Shown here piece by piece: positions 18,885 to 29,034 of a stretch of 61,500 bases of DNA (positions are counted from its first letter, which is position 1; each line of letters starts with the position of its first letter). The stretch spans positions 1-61,500 of the forward strand of contig JAFXGV010000013.1 of assembly GCA_017536765.1 (NCBI GenBank), read 5' to 3'. The translations under genes were made by a program, and so were the position numbers. The notes under the pieces are model-generated. The model was not told the DNA's origin. It ran no database searches and saw only the letters and a program-made list of their open reading frames with translations. The stretch is from Bacteroidaceae bacterium. Lineage in GTDB: Bacteria; Bacteroidota; Bacteroidia; Bacteroidales; Bacteroidaceae.

Positions 18885-19853
18885 TCATTGCAATAGAGCA
18901 TCAAGTATGCTCTTGTAGCCTGCGTTTTTGTTGTATTTGTTTACGTAGTCGTTGTAGAGTGCGTCGGCTCTCTCTATCTCCTGTCCGTTTCTTATGAAAT
19001 TGCACAGCAGGGTGTAGAGCACAAAGTCGCGTTGCTCGTTATTGTAGAAGGCTGCCAACTCCTTGTACATATCCTCGAAGCGTGTGGGCATTTGGTATGT
19101 GGTGCCGTTCTGCGCTGCATCCATCTCGTTCTTGTAGAAGCAGTAGCGCATAAGCAGGCTGGCATATTCGGGGCAGCTGAGTGCCTGTGCGTCGCTGCGC
19201 AGCTCGGCATCGTTCATTATGCTTGCATAGTCGCCAATCTCCTGCTTGTCTATGGCTGTGCCTCTTATGCTTGCATACATAACGGGGTATTCCATAAACG
19301 AAAGATATACATCGGAATCCACAATGGCCATAGCGTAGTTCTGCGCTTCGGGTGTGGCCTGGTTGTTTGCAAGCATCTCTTTTACCTTGCCGTGCAGGGT
19401 GCGCGAGTCGTCGATGCGGTTCTTGGGCTTTATGTCGAGTGCTGCACAAGTAAGGAGCTGGCTCTTGTAGTTGATATTGCGCTTTATGTTATTTATGTTG
19501 TTGAACATAATGTTGTTATTCACGGCTCTTTCGCTGCCGCTGAACTTAATGCTTTTGATTTTGCGTCCGTCGTAACTGATGTTCACGTGCAGGCTGTCGC
19601 CGGGTTGCAGCAGCACTTTTGTGCGCGAGTTTATCGTCATACACACAAGGCCGTCGCAGTCGAATGTGTAGCTGTGTATCTCACCGGGGTTGGTGTAGAA
19701 CTCGCAGCTCACGAGTGGTGTCTGCACACAATCGAAATATACCATATCTTGCTTGTAGCCGTATATTTCCGCACTCAGTGTGGCTTTTTCCTGGGCGAAG
19801 GCTGTATTTGTCGCAAGAAGAATGGCAAATAATAGTTTTAATCCTCTTTTCAT
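18885..19853 (-). CDS. Secreted DUF4369-like protein without thioredoxin domain
   Basis: 322 aa, first gene of the SusCD operon. The signal peptide ends near TAFAQ. The N-terminal beta-rich part has VLLQPGDSLHVN, corresponding to the FVEPGE region of the three TlpA-like proteins at the other end of the operon, and is followed by a helical region. It stops where the thioredoxin domain would begin; no WCxxC is present. It therefore looks like a paralog that lost, or never had, the redox domain. Function unknown; probably periplasmic. The start follows a consensus promoter by about 35 bases. Confidence 0.65.
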   Translation of the reverse strand: MKRGLKLLFAILLATNTAFAQEKATLSAEIYGYKQDMVYFDCVQTPLVSCEFYTNPGEIHSYTFDCDGLVCMTINSRTKVLLQPGDSLHVNISYDGRKIKSIKFSGSERAVNNNIMFNNINNIKRNINYKSQLLTCAALDIKPKNRIDDSRTLHGKVKEMLANNQATPEAQNYAMAIVDSDVYLSFMEYPVMYASIRGTAIDKQEIGDYASIMNDAELRSDAQALSCPEYASLLMRYCFYKNEMDAAQNGTTYQMPTRFEDMYKELAAFYNNEQRDFVLYTLLCNFIRNGQEIERADALYNDYVNKYNKNAGYKSILDALLQ

Positions 19854-19888
19854 AGTAGTCTTTTTTTAAGAAGTTATTATAATTTCAG

Positions 19889-19919
19889 CAAATTTAAGTC
19901 AAATGGGGTAAATAACAAA
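19889..19919 (-). promoter_or_regulatory. Consensus promoter of the SusCD operon
   Basis: On the minus strand TTTG (19919-19916), a 19-bp spacer and TAAATTTG (19896-19889) match the Bacteroidetes consensus exactly. The ATG of the first operon gene is 36 bases downstream. The next gaps in the operon (54 bases or fewer) show no comparable promoter. Confidence 0.8.
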
Positions 19920-20072
19920 TAAAAATGGATATTGCAATTCTTATTTATGGTTGAAAAATGTGAATTTATTGTAAAAATGGGCTTGTAAGTGGAATTCTAA
20001 CGGTATGTAAGGCTGAATCTTCGCCTGCAGTCGATGTTCTGCCTCTCTTTTTGCGGCACGTGTAGCGTGGTG

Positions 20073-20104
20073 GTTGCCTGTGTCATAAAAAAGTGCTAAC
20101 TTCG
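20073..20104 (+). promoter_or_regulatory. Probable promoter of the ABC-F gene
   Basis: GTTG at 20073-20076, a 20-bp spacer and TAACTTCG at 20097-20104 fit the Bacteroidetes pattern with a C in the -7 box. The ATG follows 39 bases later. The rest of the 290-base gap back to 19854 holds the divergent operon promoter and no recognisable gene. Confidence 0.45.
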
Positions 20105-20143
20105 CGTTGAATTTTCATATAGATATTTATTTCTTTAGCAAAT

Positions 20144-21781
<1,638 letters not shown>

Positions 21782-21807
21782 CGCCCTGCGTTCAGGTATA
21801 AAAATAG

Positions 21808-21839
21808 AGCGACAGCTGCACCGCGGTGCAGCTGTCGCT
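21808..21839. terminator. 32-bp perfect palindrome, shared terminator
   Basis: Bases 21808-21823 are the exact reverse complement of 21824-21839, giving a 14-bp stem or better with a CGCG centre. It lies 27 bases after the ABC-F stop (+) and 24 bases after the FNT-like stop (-), so it can end both convergent transcripts, including the long polysaccharide operon. Confidence 0.8.
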
Positions 21840-21862
21840 ATGTTTGTGTATATCAATGAGTC

Positions 21863-22489
21863 TTATTCCTTGGGTGCTATGAAACGATATAGGTTGCAGC
21901 CAATGAAATTGCCAATAACCAGGCAGGGGTAGAGGGCTGCAATCTCGCCAATGTGTGCCAGTGTGTAGCTTGTGGGAACCGTGAGGTAGTAGAAGGCATC
22001 GGCAAGGCAGTGGGGGAACCCGCAATTGATGAAGAGGGGCACGCCAAACAGCAGTGTAAGCGGTTTGCCTTCGCGAGCGAATGTCACCACGGTTGTCATT
22101 ATGAAGCCGCAACCTATGGCAAGCAGGCCTGCGCGCAACGGCCCTATGGCAAGACGCGATTCCAGAATTCTCTGTGCGCTCTCGCCCAGTTCTATCGGCG
22201 ACAGGCGTGTGAGCAGCGACACAAGCAGGCAGCCGATGATGTTGGCAAAAAGGATGAAAAGCAACTCGCCTATGGCGCGCATCCATCGCGAGCGCCCATC
22301 TTCGTAGCGCAACGGCACAAAGCCGGCCGTGCCGGTATATAGTTTCAGTTTATAATTTACCACGGTTAAAAGACCGAATGAGAACAATACAGCTCCTATA
22401 ATGTTGGGGAATGCAAGATAGCCCCATCCGGCAATAGCCACAGCTATCCCCGAGAGCACTGCGGAACGGAATGTGTTTTTCATATTCAT
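21863..22489 (-). CDS. FNT-like (formate/nitrite transporter family) membrane protein
   Basis: 208 aa from the ATG at 22489 (a second ATG at 22483 is possible); longer in-frame readings overlap the upstream gene and are implausible. About six hydrophobic segments with FSFGLLTVVNYKLKLYTG and a long loop before the third segment match the FNT family, as does NCGFPHCLADAFYY in the fifth. FNT channels move small monocarboxylates or nitrite; here the protein is shorter than the usual 260-280 residues. It is the last gene of the polysaccharide operon, 19 bases after a glycosyltransferase, and has no obvious link to glycan synthesis. Confidence 0.6.
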   Translation of the reverse strand: MNMKNTFRSAVLSGIAVAIAGWGYLAFPNIIGAVLFSFGLLTVVNYKLKLYTGTAGFVPLRYEDGRSRWMRAIGELLFILFANIIGCLLVSLLTRLSPIELGESAQRILESRLAIGPLRAGLLAIGCGFIMTTVVTFAREGKPLTLLFGVPLFINCGFPHCLADAFYYLTVPTSYTLAHIGEIAALYPCLVIGNFIGCNLYRFIAPKE

Positions 22490-22508
22490 AGTCTTGTGAT
22501 AGCAGTTT

Positions 22509-23576
22509 TTAGTACAACTCCTCGTACTGCTTGCTGATGCTTGCCCAGGTGTAGTGCTGCTGTGCCACAAGCATAGTGTCGTTGCCTGTGAGGTCGTCGC
22601 GCTCCACCAGTTGTTGCAACTGCTCGCTGTTTTGCCAATAGTAGGCCTTTTGGTATGTGGTTTCACGGTTGTAAACCACGTCGTATGCAAGAATGGGCCT
22701 GCCAAGGAACATCGCCTCCACCAACGAGGGGTTGGTGCCGCCTGCGCTGTGCCCGTGTATGTAGTAACGTGCGTTGTTGCGCAGGGTATAAAGGATGTCT
22801 AAGTCGTATATGCTGTCGATGAGCTTTATATTGCTACAATTGCCATATTTTTCCTTGAGGCCACGGCTGTATTCGTTGCGCTGCCAGTTGCCCACAAAAA
22901 CCAACGGCTTGCCGCTCTTGGCAAATGCATCTATGGCTATGTGGCAGTTGTTTTCGGGTTCAATGCGGCACACGCTTATGGAATAGGCATCTTTTTCCAA
23001 CCCGTATGTTGAAAGAATCTCGTTTTGCTTTTCCTGTGCCACGTTGCGCTGTGCGTGGTCGCCGCCATATGCAATGAGCTTGGCATTCTTCTTGTATCGC
23101 CAAGTTACATAATCGGCAATGCCCTTGTTGTCGGCAATAATGGTATGTGCGTTTTTCACAGCAGCCACCTCGGAGAGGAGCAGGAATTTGCGCACCGAGC
23201 GTGTCCATTTGTCGCGGCGGTGCTCCAGACCGTCGATGTTCACGATGACTTTTGCACGGCTCAACAGTTTGAAGATGGGGATGAATGTGCAACCACTCAC
23301 TCCCAACACCAAAATGGTGTCATACCCGCGTATTGAGCGAATCATTGCTACAATATCGTATAGGATGCTCTGCACGCCATTTGCACGCCAATTGATATAT
23401 TTCAACTTGGCGCCCTTGTACTCATTGAGCCTTTGCGGCATATCTTTGGCACTGCAATATACGGTGTATTCAATATTATCGGAACAATGCTCTCCGATAA
23501 TATTTTCTACAAGTGTTTCAAAGCCGCCATAGTTGGCGGGAACTCCTTGCGTGCCAATAATTGCAACCCTCTTCAT
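22509..23576 (-). CDS. Glycosyltransferase with DUF1972 N-terminal domain (rhamnosyltransferase-like)
   Basis: 355 aa. The N-terminus (RVAIIGTQGVPANYGGFETLVE) is the typical start of DUF1972/GT4-type transferases, often annotated as rhamnosyltransferases. The C-terminal half has the GT-B nucleotide-binding region with SVCRIEPENN and GTNPSLVEAM, the family's E-x7-E counterpart. Cytoplasmic, adds one sugar to a lipid-linked repeat unit; donor and acceptor unknown. It starts immediately after the stop of its upstream neighbour, indicating translational coupling. Confidence 0.85.
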   Translation of the reverse strand: MKRVAIIGTQGVPANYGGFETLVENIIGEHCSDNIEYTVYCSAKDMPQRLNEYKGAKLKYINWRANGVQSILYDIVAMIRSIRGYDTILVLGVSGCTFIPIFKLLSRAKVIVNIDGLEHRRDKWTRSVRKFLLLSEVAAVKNAHTIIADNKGIADYVTWRYKKNAKLIAYGGDHAQRNVAQEKQNEILSTYGLEKDAYSISVCRIEPENNCHIAIDAFAKSGKPLVFVGNWQRNEYSRGLKEKYGNCSNIKLIDSIYDLDILYTLRNNARYYIHGHSAGGTNPSLVEAMFLGRPILAYDVVYNRETTYQKAYYWQNSEQLQQLVERDDLTGNDTMLVAQQHYTWASISKQYEELY

Positions 23577-24671
23577 TTATAGGTTTCCCTTGTCTCTTAT
23601 CTTGTGTAGTATTTCACGGGCCATAGCCGCCGAATTGTACTTTTTTGAGCGTGCCAAGCTTTCTTCACACAAAGATAGATATAATTCCCGATTAGTGAAT
23701 AGTTTTTCTGTTTTTTCTGCAATAAATGATAAATTTTGTATATTTATCTTAAATCCATTCTTGCCATCATCTACCATTTCGGCCACACCACCCACAGTGG
23801 GCACAATAACAGGCAGGCCCGCTGACATTGCCTCCAAGACCGTGAGGCCGAAAGTCTCTATTGCAAACTCTTTATTTGTGAGGTTCAGCACAATGGATGC
23901 GCGGTTATAGAATGGGGCCACATCCTCTTGCCGTGGGTGTACCGCAAGGTTCTCAATGCGGCCAATGTTGTTGTCGCGCCAAAATGCATCAATGTTCTCC
24001 CGTGTGTCGTTTATTACGAGTTCAAAACTATATTGCGGTAGCATTGCGGCAAGTTTGCAGAACTCTATAGTGCCTTTGTATTTCTTTAACGAACCGAGCA
24101 TAAGCACCCTTTGCCGCTCAAATGCTTTTTGCGGGTTGGGCGTGAGCCTTGCAATAAAAGCATCGTCTATGGCATTGGGTATCACGCACACACCATCGGT
24201 ACGTTCAAGGAACGAGCGCTGGAAGCGGCTCACGCATATAATTTCACTTGCAAGCCTTTGCATCACCCAAGCAAGGGCGCGGTAGAACCTGCTTTTTACC
24301 GTGGCGTTTTCGTGATAGTGGTAAATAACCCTTTTCCCTGTGAGCCACCCGGCAAGTGCCGGCCCTGCAGGCAGTATGGTGTTTATGTAAAAGACTGCCT
24401 CTTTGTTATGGGCATAGCCAAGGGCGATGAAAAAGGTATATATCTGTGCCCACACATAACGCAGCATAGTGAGTGCCGCGTTTTTGCTAAAGCGGTAGCT
24501 GTATCTGCGGTATCTTATATTGCCGCAGCCTTCAAGCTCGTCGAGCACGCCGCCGCGCGATGTCACAAGCTCCACTTCCACCCCCTTTGCAAGCAGGTGT
24601 TGTAGCGTGCTCTTCAGCACTTTGGGGCTACCGCTGTAGTCGTTGAACAGGTGAAAGCAGATTAGTTTCAT
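23577..24671 (-). CDS. GT4-type glycosyltransferase
   Basis: 364 aa, GT-B fold. The N-terminal domain begins with KLICFHLFNDYSGSPKVL; the C-terminal Rossmann domain shows RVLMLGSLKKYKG and the retaining E-x7-E motif ETFGLTVLEAMSAGLPVIVP. Acts on the cytoplasmic side in repeat-unit assembly; sugar unknown. Its stop abuts the start of the DUF1972 transferase. Upstream lies a 119-base gap with an intergenic repeat. Confidence 0.88.
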   Translation of the reverse strand: MKLICFHLFNDYSGSPKVLKSTLQHLLAKGVEVELVTSRGGVLDELEGCGNIRYRRYSYRFSKNAALTMLRYVWAQIYTFFIALGYAHNKEAVFYINTILPAGPALAGWLTGKRVIYHYHENATVKSRFYRALAWVMQRLASEIICVSRFQRSFLERTDGVCVIPNAIDDAFIARLTPNPQKAFERQRVLMLGSLKKYKGTIEFCKLAAMLPQYSFELVINDTRENIDAFWRDNNIGRIENLAVHPRQEDVAPFYNRASIVLNLTNKEFAIETFGLTVLEAMSAGLPVIVPTVGGVAEMVDDGKNGFKINIQNLSFIAEKTEKLFTNRELYLSLCEESLARSKKYNSAAMAREILHKIRDKGNL

Positions 24672-24694
24672 TTGCGAGCTCTTTAATTATTTCC

Positions 24695-24782
24695 AGATTC
24701 CTCCATATAGCGTTCTGAATGAACAGAAATATTATTCTATATTTGTTTTGTCATTCTGACGACAGAAAGGAGGAAGAATCTC
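24695..24782. repeat. REP-like intergenic repeat, copy 1
   Basis: Contains a GTCATTCTGACGAC...GGAGGAAGAATCTC unit (24750-24782) and an inverted, degenerate partner starting AGATTCCTCC (24695). The unit matches copy 2 at 25937-25969 in 30 of 33 bases. The arms can form a hairpin between two genes of the polysaccharide operon. Confidence 0.65.
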
Positions 24783-24790
24783 TTTTTATA

Positions 24791-25885
24791 TTATTGATAT
24801 TTTATGTTTTTCAGTAGATAACACCAGGTATCCAAAGAGCGGGCAATATCGCCACGGGCATTTCCTCTCTCTCTTATTGTGAAACGCGATATCACATCGA
24901 GCAGATACAGGCGCAACAGTTGCCTGTGGGCCACATCACAACCGTTTATATATTCAAGAATTTCCTCGCGCGACAGTCGCTTTTCAAATATCGCCGTTTG
25001 CAGTTCAAAGTGGCAGCGATCTATCCCGGGCGGGTAGGTGAGGGCTGCATATTCAAAATCGAATACAAACAGCTCGCTGCGCTCCACAAACATATTCCAC
25101 GGGGTAAAGTCGGCGTGACAGGCCGAAAATTCCACCATTTTGCCGCAGTTTTCGGCCATAACCATTGCTATTGCAGTTGTTACAACCTCCTTGTCTGTTG
25201 TGGCGGGTAGCCAATCGATGTGCTCCTGCAGGGCGGTTATGGAACGGTAGTAGTCGCTCTCCTCAAAGGGCAGTGCCAGCCGTGTTTTTTCGTGCAGCGT
25301 GGTAAGGAACTGCTCTTGCAGCGGCCCCCACGTGTGTACCACCTGCGATTTCGTGGTTTTTGCGGTGCTTTGCACAAAAATGTGTACCCCGTTTGAGAGT
25401 GTGCCACAGTGCAGTGCCCGTGGAATGTTTGTAACTCCATTCTTTGCAAGTAGGGTGAGTGTGGCAGCCTCCTTTTCAAACAATTGCAGAATATCTTTGT
25501 TATCGCTTGCCTTGCAGTAGCCAAGGATATTGCTTCCATTGCTAAGTTGTATTGTGATTTTTTGATGCACGCAAGGAGTGCCTTCGAATATCGCAAATTC
25601 TAAATTCCCGCAGTTGAATATCCTTTGCAACAACTCCTTTAGCTCCTGTTGCAGTGTGCAGTATATGGTTTCGGCCTTTATTGCCTTGCGCACAAATGGC
25701 AATCGGTGCAGCCGCGGGAACAGCGCCTTCAGCAACTTGCCGTTGCGCCCGCTTGGCTGGTAGAGGTTCAGTGCCACTCGCATATTCTTTGCGGGCAGCA
25801 ACCAGCTTTTGCCGTCGGCGTTGGCTATGCGGTAGCAGCGGTTTATGCCACTGCCTGTGGATATTATTTTGTGCAGTATAGTCAT
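24791..25885 (-). CDS. APH/choline-kinase-like phosphotransferase
   Basis: 364 aa. The C-terminal half has the protein-kinase-like APH motifs: HADFTPWNMF (catalytic loop, usually HGDxxxxN) and VFDFEYA (metal-binding DFE). A preceding helix region and an N-terminal part of about 120 residues without recognised motifs make it longer than simple APH enzymes. Relatives phosphorylate small hydroxyl compounds such as choline, aminoglycosides, sugars or lipopolysaccharide residues. In a capsule locus the likely target is a sugar or the growing repeat unit; this is inference. Intergenic repeats flank it on both sides. Confidence 0.7.
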   Translation of the reverse strand: MTILHKIISTGSGINRCYRIANADGKSWLLPAKNMRVALNLYQPSGRNGKLLKALFPRLHRLPFVRKAIKAETIYCTLQQELKELLQRIFNCGNLEFAIFEGTPCVHQKITIQLSNGSNILGYCKASDNKDILQLFEKEAATLTLLAKNGVTNIPRALHCGTLSNGVHIFVQSTAKTTKSQVVHTWGPLQEQFLTTLHEKTRLALPFEESDYYRSITALQEHIDWLPATTDKEVVTTAIAMVMAENCGKMVEFSACHADFTPWNMFVERSELFVFDFEYAALTYPPGIDRCHFELQTAIFEKRLSREEILEYINGCDVAHRQLLRLYLLDVISRFTIRERGNARGDIARSLDTWCYLLKNIKYQ

Positions 25886-25901
25886 TTACGATAAGTCTTT
25901 T

Positions 25902-25969
25902 CAGATTCCTCACTTCGGCTCGGAATGACATTGTGTGTCATTCTGACGACTGTAAGGAGGAAGAAACTC
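25902..25969. repeat. REP-like intergenic repeat, copy 2
   Basis: Inverted arms AGATTCCTC...CGGAATGACA (25903-25930) and GTCATTCTGACGAC...AGGAGGAAGAAACTC (25937-25969) form a hairpin with a short loop. The right arm reaches the last codons of the upstream glycosyltransferase (stop at 25968-25970). Confidence 0.7.
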
Positions 25970-27203
25970 AAAACCCTTTAACCCTCTCCATTACCAAATC
26001 CCTGAACTCCTTGCCACGTGTCTCCCATGTGAATTGGCGCCCTGCGTTCTTGGCCTTTTCACCGATGGTCTTTCGCTTATCTGCATTGCTTAGGCGCTCC
26101 ATTGCACGGCTCAAATTATCGATAACTTCGGCACGGGTGGTACGGGGGATGACCACAGCATATTCGTTGGAAAAATAGCGGGTATAGCCAGTGGTGTCGA
26201 GGCATATAAGTGGCTTGCCCATTGCCATTGAATCGAAAGAGACGGTTACGGCACCCTCCTTAAGCGATGCGTTCACCACCACGTCGGCTTTAGAAAGCAG
26301 GCGGTAATATTCGTTCATCTCCACGTTTCCGGTATAGGTCACTTTATCGGCAATGCCTTTTTCCTGTGCCAGTGTCTGCAAGCGTTCCTTGTCGCTTCCC
26401 TTGCCCACAATGGTAAGGTGCATATTGGGGTTGTTTCGTGCAGCGCGGGCAAAACTCTCTATCACAAGGTCGAAACCGCGCCACGCATCCAAGCGGCCCA
26501 CGGTTATGTACTCTATTTTATCGTTGCAGGTGGATTTTTCTTCTATTGTCTTTGCAATATCATCAACAGCCACATCGGTAAAGAGCACGCTTTTGTGGCG
26601 CTCGTTGGCCGGTATTAGGTTGCGGGTTATTTCGGTTTTGCACAGTACTAAGTCGGCGTTTTTGCAGCGTTGCCCGAAACCGTAATTCAGAGACAGTAAC
26701 TTGATAACCGCACGGCGCACCCACTCAATTATGCGTGCCTTGCCTGTGTAGTGGCTGCTGTATTCGGCCGGTATGGTTTCCAAGCCGCCCACGGGGCCCC
26801 ATATGAAGAACTGCTTTTGCCCGTATGAGCTCACCTTCCACAGCATATTGCCATATGTGAGGTGGTGGAATATTTTTATGTTGTTCTCGCGCATAGTGCG
26901 CTTTACTATGCGGTTGGTGCAATGTTGCCATATGTTGTAGTATGTGCGCACGCCACGCAGCCCCTTTTTCCAAAATCGTGCCCAGCGGGGCAGGTCGAAA
27001 TAGAGGAAATGTATGCCGCGGTATTCGGGGTGTTTCTCTATCCACGGCTCTATTGTGGGGCGGTTGCTCTCGCGCGTGAGCACCCACAGCTCAAAGTAAC
27101 GCGACATCTCCAATACCCAGTGCCAGCCCACACCTATCTCGCTGCCCAGCCCGGGCTCGCAAGCGTATGCCGAAACGAAGATTTTATGCTTGAGGTGTGT
27201 CAT
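25968..27203 (-). CDS. GT4-type glycosyltransferase
   Basis: 411 aa, GT-B fold. N-terminal KIFVSAYACEPGLGSEIGVGW is a common start of bacterial GT4 enzymes in polysaccharide loci. The donor domain has YITVGRLDAWRGFDLVIE and EGAVTVSFDSMAMGKPLI, where the E-x7-E pattern ends in D. The last codons overlap the repeat element. Sugar unknown. It is preceded by a 58-base gap after the kinase-like fusion. Confidence 0.88.
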   Translation of the reverse strand: MTHLKHKIFVSAYACEPGLGSEIGVGWHWVLEMSRYFELWVLTRESNRPTIEPWIEKHPEYRGIHFLYFDLPRWARFWKKGLRGVRTYYNIWQHCTNRIVKRTMRENNIKIFHHLTYGNMLWKVSSYGQKQFFIWGPVGGLETIPAEYSSHYTGKARIIEWVRRAVIKLLSLNYGFGQRCKNADLVLCKTEITRNLIPANERHKSVLFTDVAVDDIAKTIEEKSTCNDKIEYITVGRLDAWRGFDLVIESFARAARNNPNMHLTIVGKGSDKERLQTLAQEKGIADKVTYTGNVEMNEYYRLLSKADVVVNASLKEGAVTVSFDSMAMGKPLICLDTTGYTRYFSNEYAVVIPRTTRAEVIDNLSRAMERLSNADKRKTIGEKAKNAGRQFTWETRGKEFRDLVMERVKGF

Positions 27204-27261
27204 GGAGGTTACTGTTAGATCTTAAATAAGTACTTTGTTGAAATTTTAAGATATCAATTTA

Positions 27262-28587
27262 TTATCTTATTCTTCTTAAATTCTTCTTATGCTGCTCCTC
27301 AAAAATATATGTGAGAATCTCGGCTACAACTGCCTGTGGTGTAGTTTCGTTAAGTACTTTGCGGTAGCCTTTCTTGTTGCACAAATAATCAATCTTGTCG
27401 TTTATTGTTCTTATACCCTCCTCGTCGAGCTCACGCTTGCGCGCAAGTATTGTGTCGCAGCTTGCAGTGAGCAGTATATTGTAGTTGAGTGAGGGGATAA
27501 ATAGCCTTTTCCAGCAATAGAGGAAGTCGCGGCTCAAATATATGCGTGAACGACGGCTGTCGCAAATGATGTCGGTGAAATAGCGGTCGAAAACTACCAC
27601 GCGGGTTATGCGTGTTACGGTTTTTATCTTAAGGAAATAACCTATAATGTAATCAATTGAATAGTAGGCAAGTCGTAGCAGAGAATTTATTTTTCCTGTT
27701 TTTCCACCACGATGAGGCTTGTCAAAATTTCTGTCCACCTCTTTTTTTATGCCTGCCGAGTGTGCTACCTCGCCCAAGTTGCCAAATAGCATAGGGCGGA
27801 AGTGGTAGTATTTGTGTGCTGTGCCAAACACGGGGGCTATTCTTTCGAGCAGCATTTCAATTACTGTGGTTTTGCCACTGCCGTCGGGGCCTGTGAAACC
27901 TATGCTGAATCCCGTGCGCGAGCATATATAGTTTCCAATAAATGTATAAAGGAAGTATATAATGCCCCAAATGAGTGCCAATGGCCTTTTCTTTAAGTTG
28001 TGCCGCAGGGCTTTGAGAATAAGGCTCTTGCCGCTTTTTTTGTCACATTCCGCTACGCTGTTGCAACCGAAAATCTCTTTAACCTTCTTCTCCACGGTGG
28101 GCTGGTGCTCGGCAGCCTCGCGTGTGGCGCGGTATTTTTCGGGGTATTTACTCCCCACAGCTCTGTTGTACAGGTATTTGTCGAGGAACTGCCCGTCGGT
28201 GTCTATGTAGTAAAGAAAACCGTTGAATTTTTTGTTTGCGAGGAACTCGTCTGCGCTCATTAGCTGTATGCCCCACACCGATGTGTCGAAGAAGAAATCC
28301 CATTGTATAATGTCGGTCTGCTCCTCTGTGGTGGTTGCGCACACATAGCTTATGAGGCGGTCGCTGTGCAGGTAGGTTATAATCTTCCACCCGCTGTTGT
28401 TTATGAGCGTTACAAGGAGGTCTTTTACATTTTTGTAGCTGTCGCGGGTTATTATTATATCTATGTCGCGGCTGTTGTTTTTGTCGGGCAGCCCCTCAAA
28501 ATTGCGCAGCACGGCATAGTTAGCCTCTTTATTCAGCAGTCCTATTATGTCGCTTATATGTTTTATTGATTTTGCTGTTTGGCTCAT
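27262..28587 (-). CDS. Nucleotidyltransferase-like/thymidylate-kinase-like fusion protein
   Basis: 441 aa. The N-terminal ~180 residues resemble a minimal nucleotidyltransferase fold (NNSRDIDIII at 37-46, then IIQWDFFF near 93-100). A basic, hydrophobic joint (about 195-225) may touch the membrane. The C-terminal part is a P-loop kinase with GPDGSGKTT at 233-241 and VFDRYFTD further on, as in thymidylate-kinase-like proteins. The joint architecture is seen in polysaccharide loci but has no established function; it could phosphorylate a sugar, lipid or nucleotide. It lies between two glycosyltransferase groups in the operon. Confidence 0.7.
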   Translation of the reverse strand: MSQTAKSIKHISDIIGLLNKEANYAVLRNFEGLPDKNNSRDIDIIITRDSYKNVKDLLVTLINNSGWKIITYLHSDRLISYVCATTTEEQTDIIQWDFFFDTSVWGIQLMSADEFLANKKFNGFLYYIDTDGQFLDKYLYNRAVGSKYPEKYRATREAAEHQPTVEKKVKEIFGCNSVAECDKKSGKSLILKALRHNLKKRPLALIWGIIYFLYTFIGNYICSRTGFSIGFTGPDGSGKTTVIEMLLERIAPVFGTAHKYYHFRPMLFGNLGEVAHSAGIKKEVDRNFDKPHRGGKTGKINSLLRLAYYSIDYIIGYFLKIKTVTRITRVVVFDRYFTDIICDSRRSRIYLSRDFLYCWKRLFIPSLNYNILLTASCDTILARKRELDEEGIRTINDKIDYLCNKKGYRKVLNETTPQAVVAEILTYIFEEQHKKNLRRIR

Positions 28588-28636
28588 TTTGTATTCTAAG
28601 TACTACTCTTATCTTTTTTAGACATAAGAACAGAAA

Positions 28637-29023
28637 TTACATATTCTTTGTGTTCTTAAATGTCTTATACTTTCTTTTTATTTCTATCTTTTCGCTGCCA
28701 AAATTTATTAGCAAACCGTGTTCAATATCTGTCGCGGTGAGATAATTTACAAGTTGCGCCTCGTGAATTGTTGCTAATTTTTGTATTGCTTTTAATTCAA
28801 GAATAACAGAATCCTCTACTATAATATCTGCTCGGAACTCACCAACAATTATATTGTTGTAATGCACATTTATTGAAACTTCTTTATCGGCTCTTAATCC
28901 ATTATTGCGAAGTTCAATTAATAGTGCATTCTTATAAACAGATTCTAAAAATCCTGCATACAATTTCTTTCTTACATTGTATGCACATTGAATAATCTGT
29001 TTTATAAATTCCTCATTATTCAT
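28637..29023 (-). CDS. GxxExxY family protein
   Basis: 128 aa with the name-giving GFLESVY motif at residues 24-30 and FRADIIVEDSVILELKA further on. The D...ExK spacing resembles a PD-(D/E)xK nuclease core, but the family's activity is not established. A stand-alone ORF inserted between the kinase fusion and a GT2 gene; 11 bases separate it from the GT2 stop. It is common in Bacteroidetes genomes and is probably a passenger rather than a glycan enzyme. Confidence 0.8.
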   Translation of the reverse strand: MNNEEFIKQIIQCAYNVRKKLYAGFLESVYKNALLIELRNNGLRADKEVSINVHYNNIIVGEFRADIIVEDSVILELKAIQKLATIHEAQLVNYLTATDIEHGLLINFGSEKIEIKRKYKTFKNTKNM

Positions 29024-29034
29024 AGCAATATATC

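Noticed and set aside
19032-19832. 266-residue plus-strand open frame opposite the first SusCD-operon gene
   Set aside because: It is fully antisense to a gene with signal peptide and domain similarity, and the translation has no recognisable motif and is Cys/His/Val-rich as shadow frames often are.
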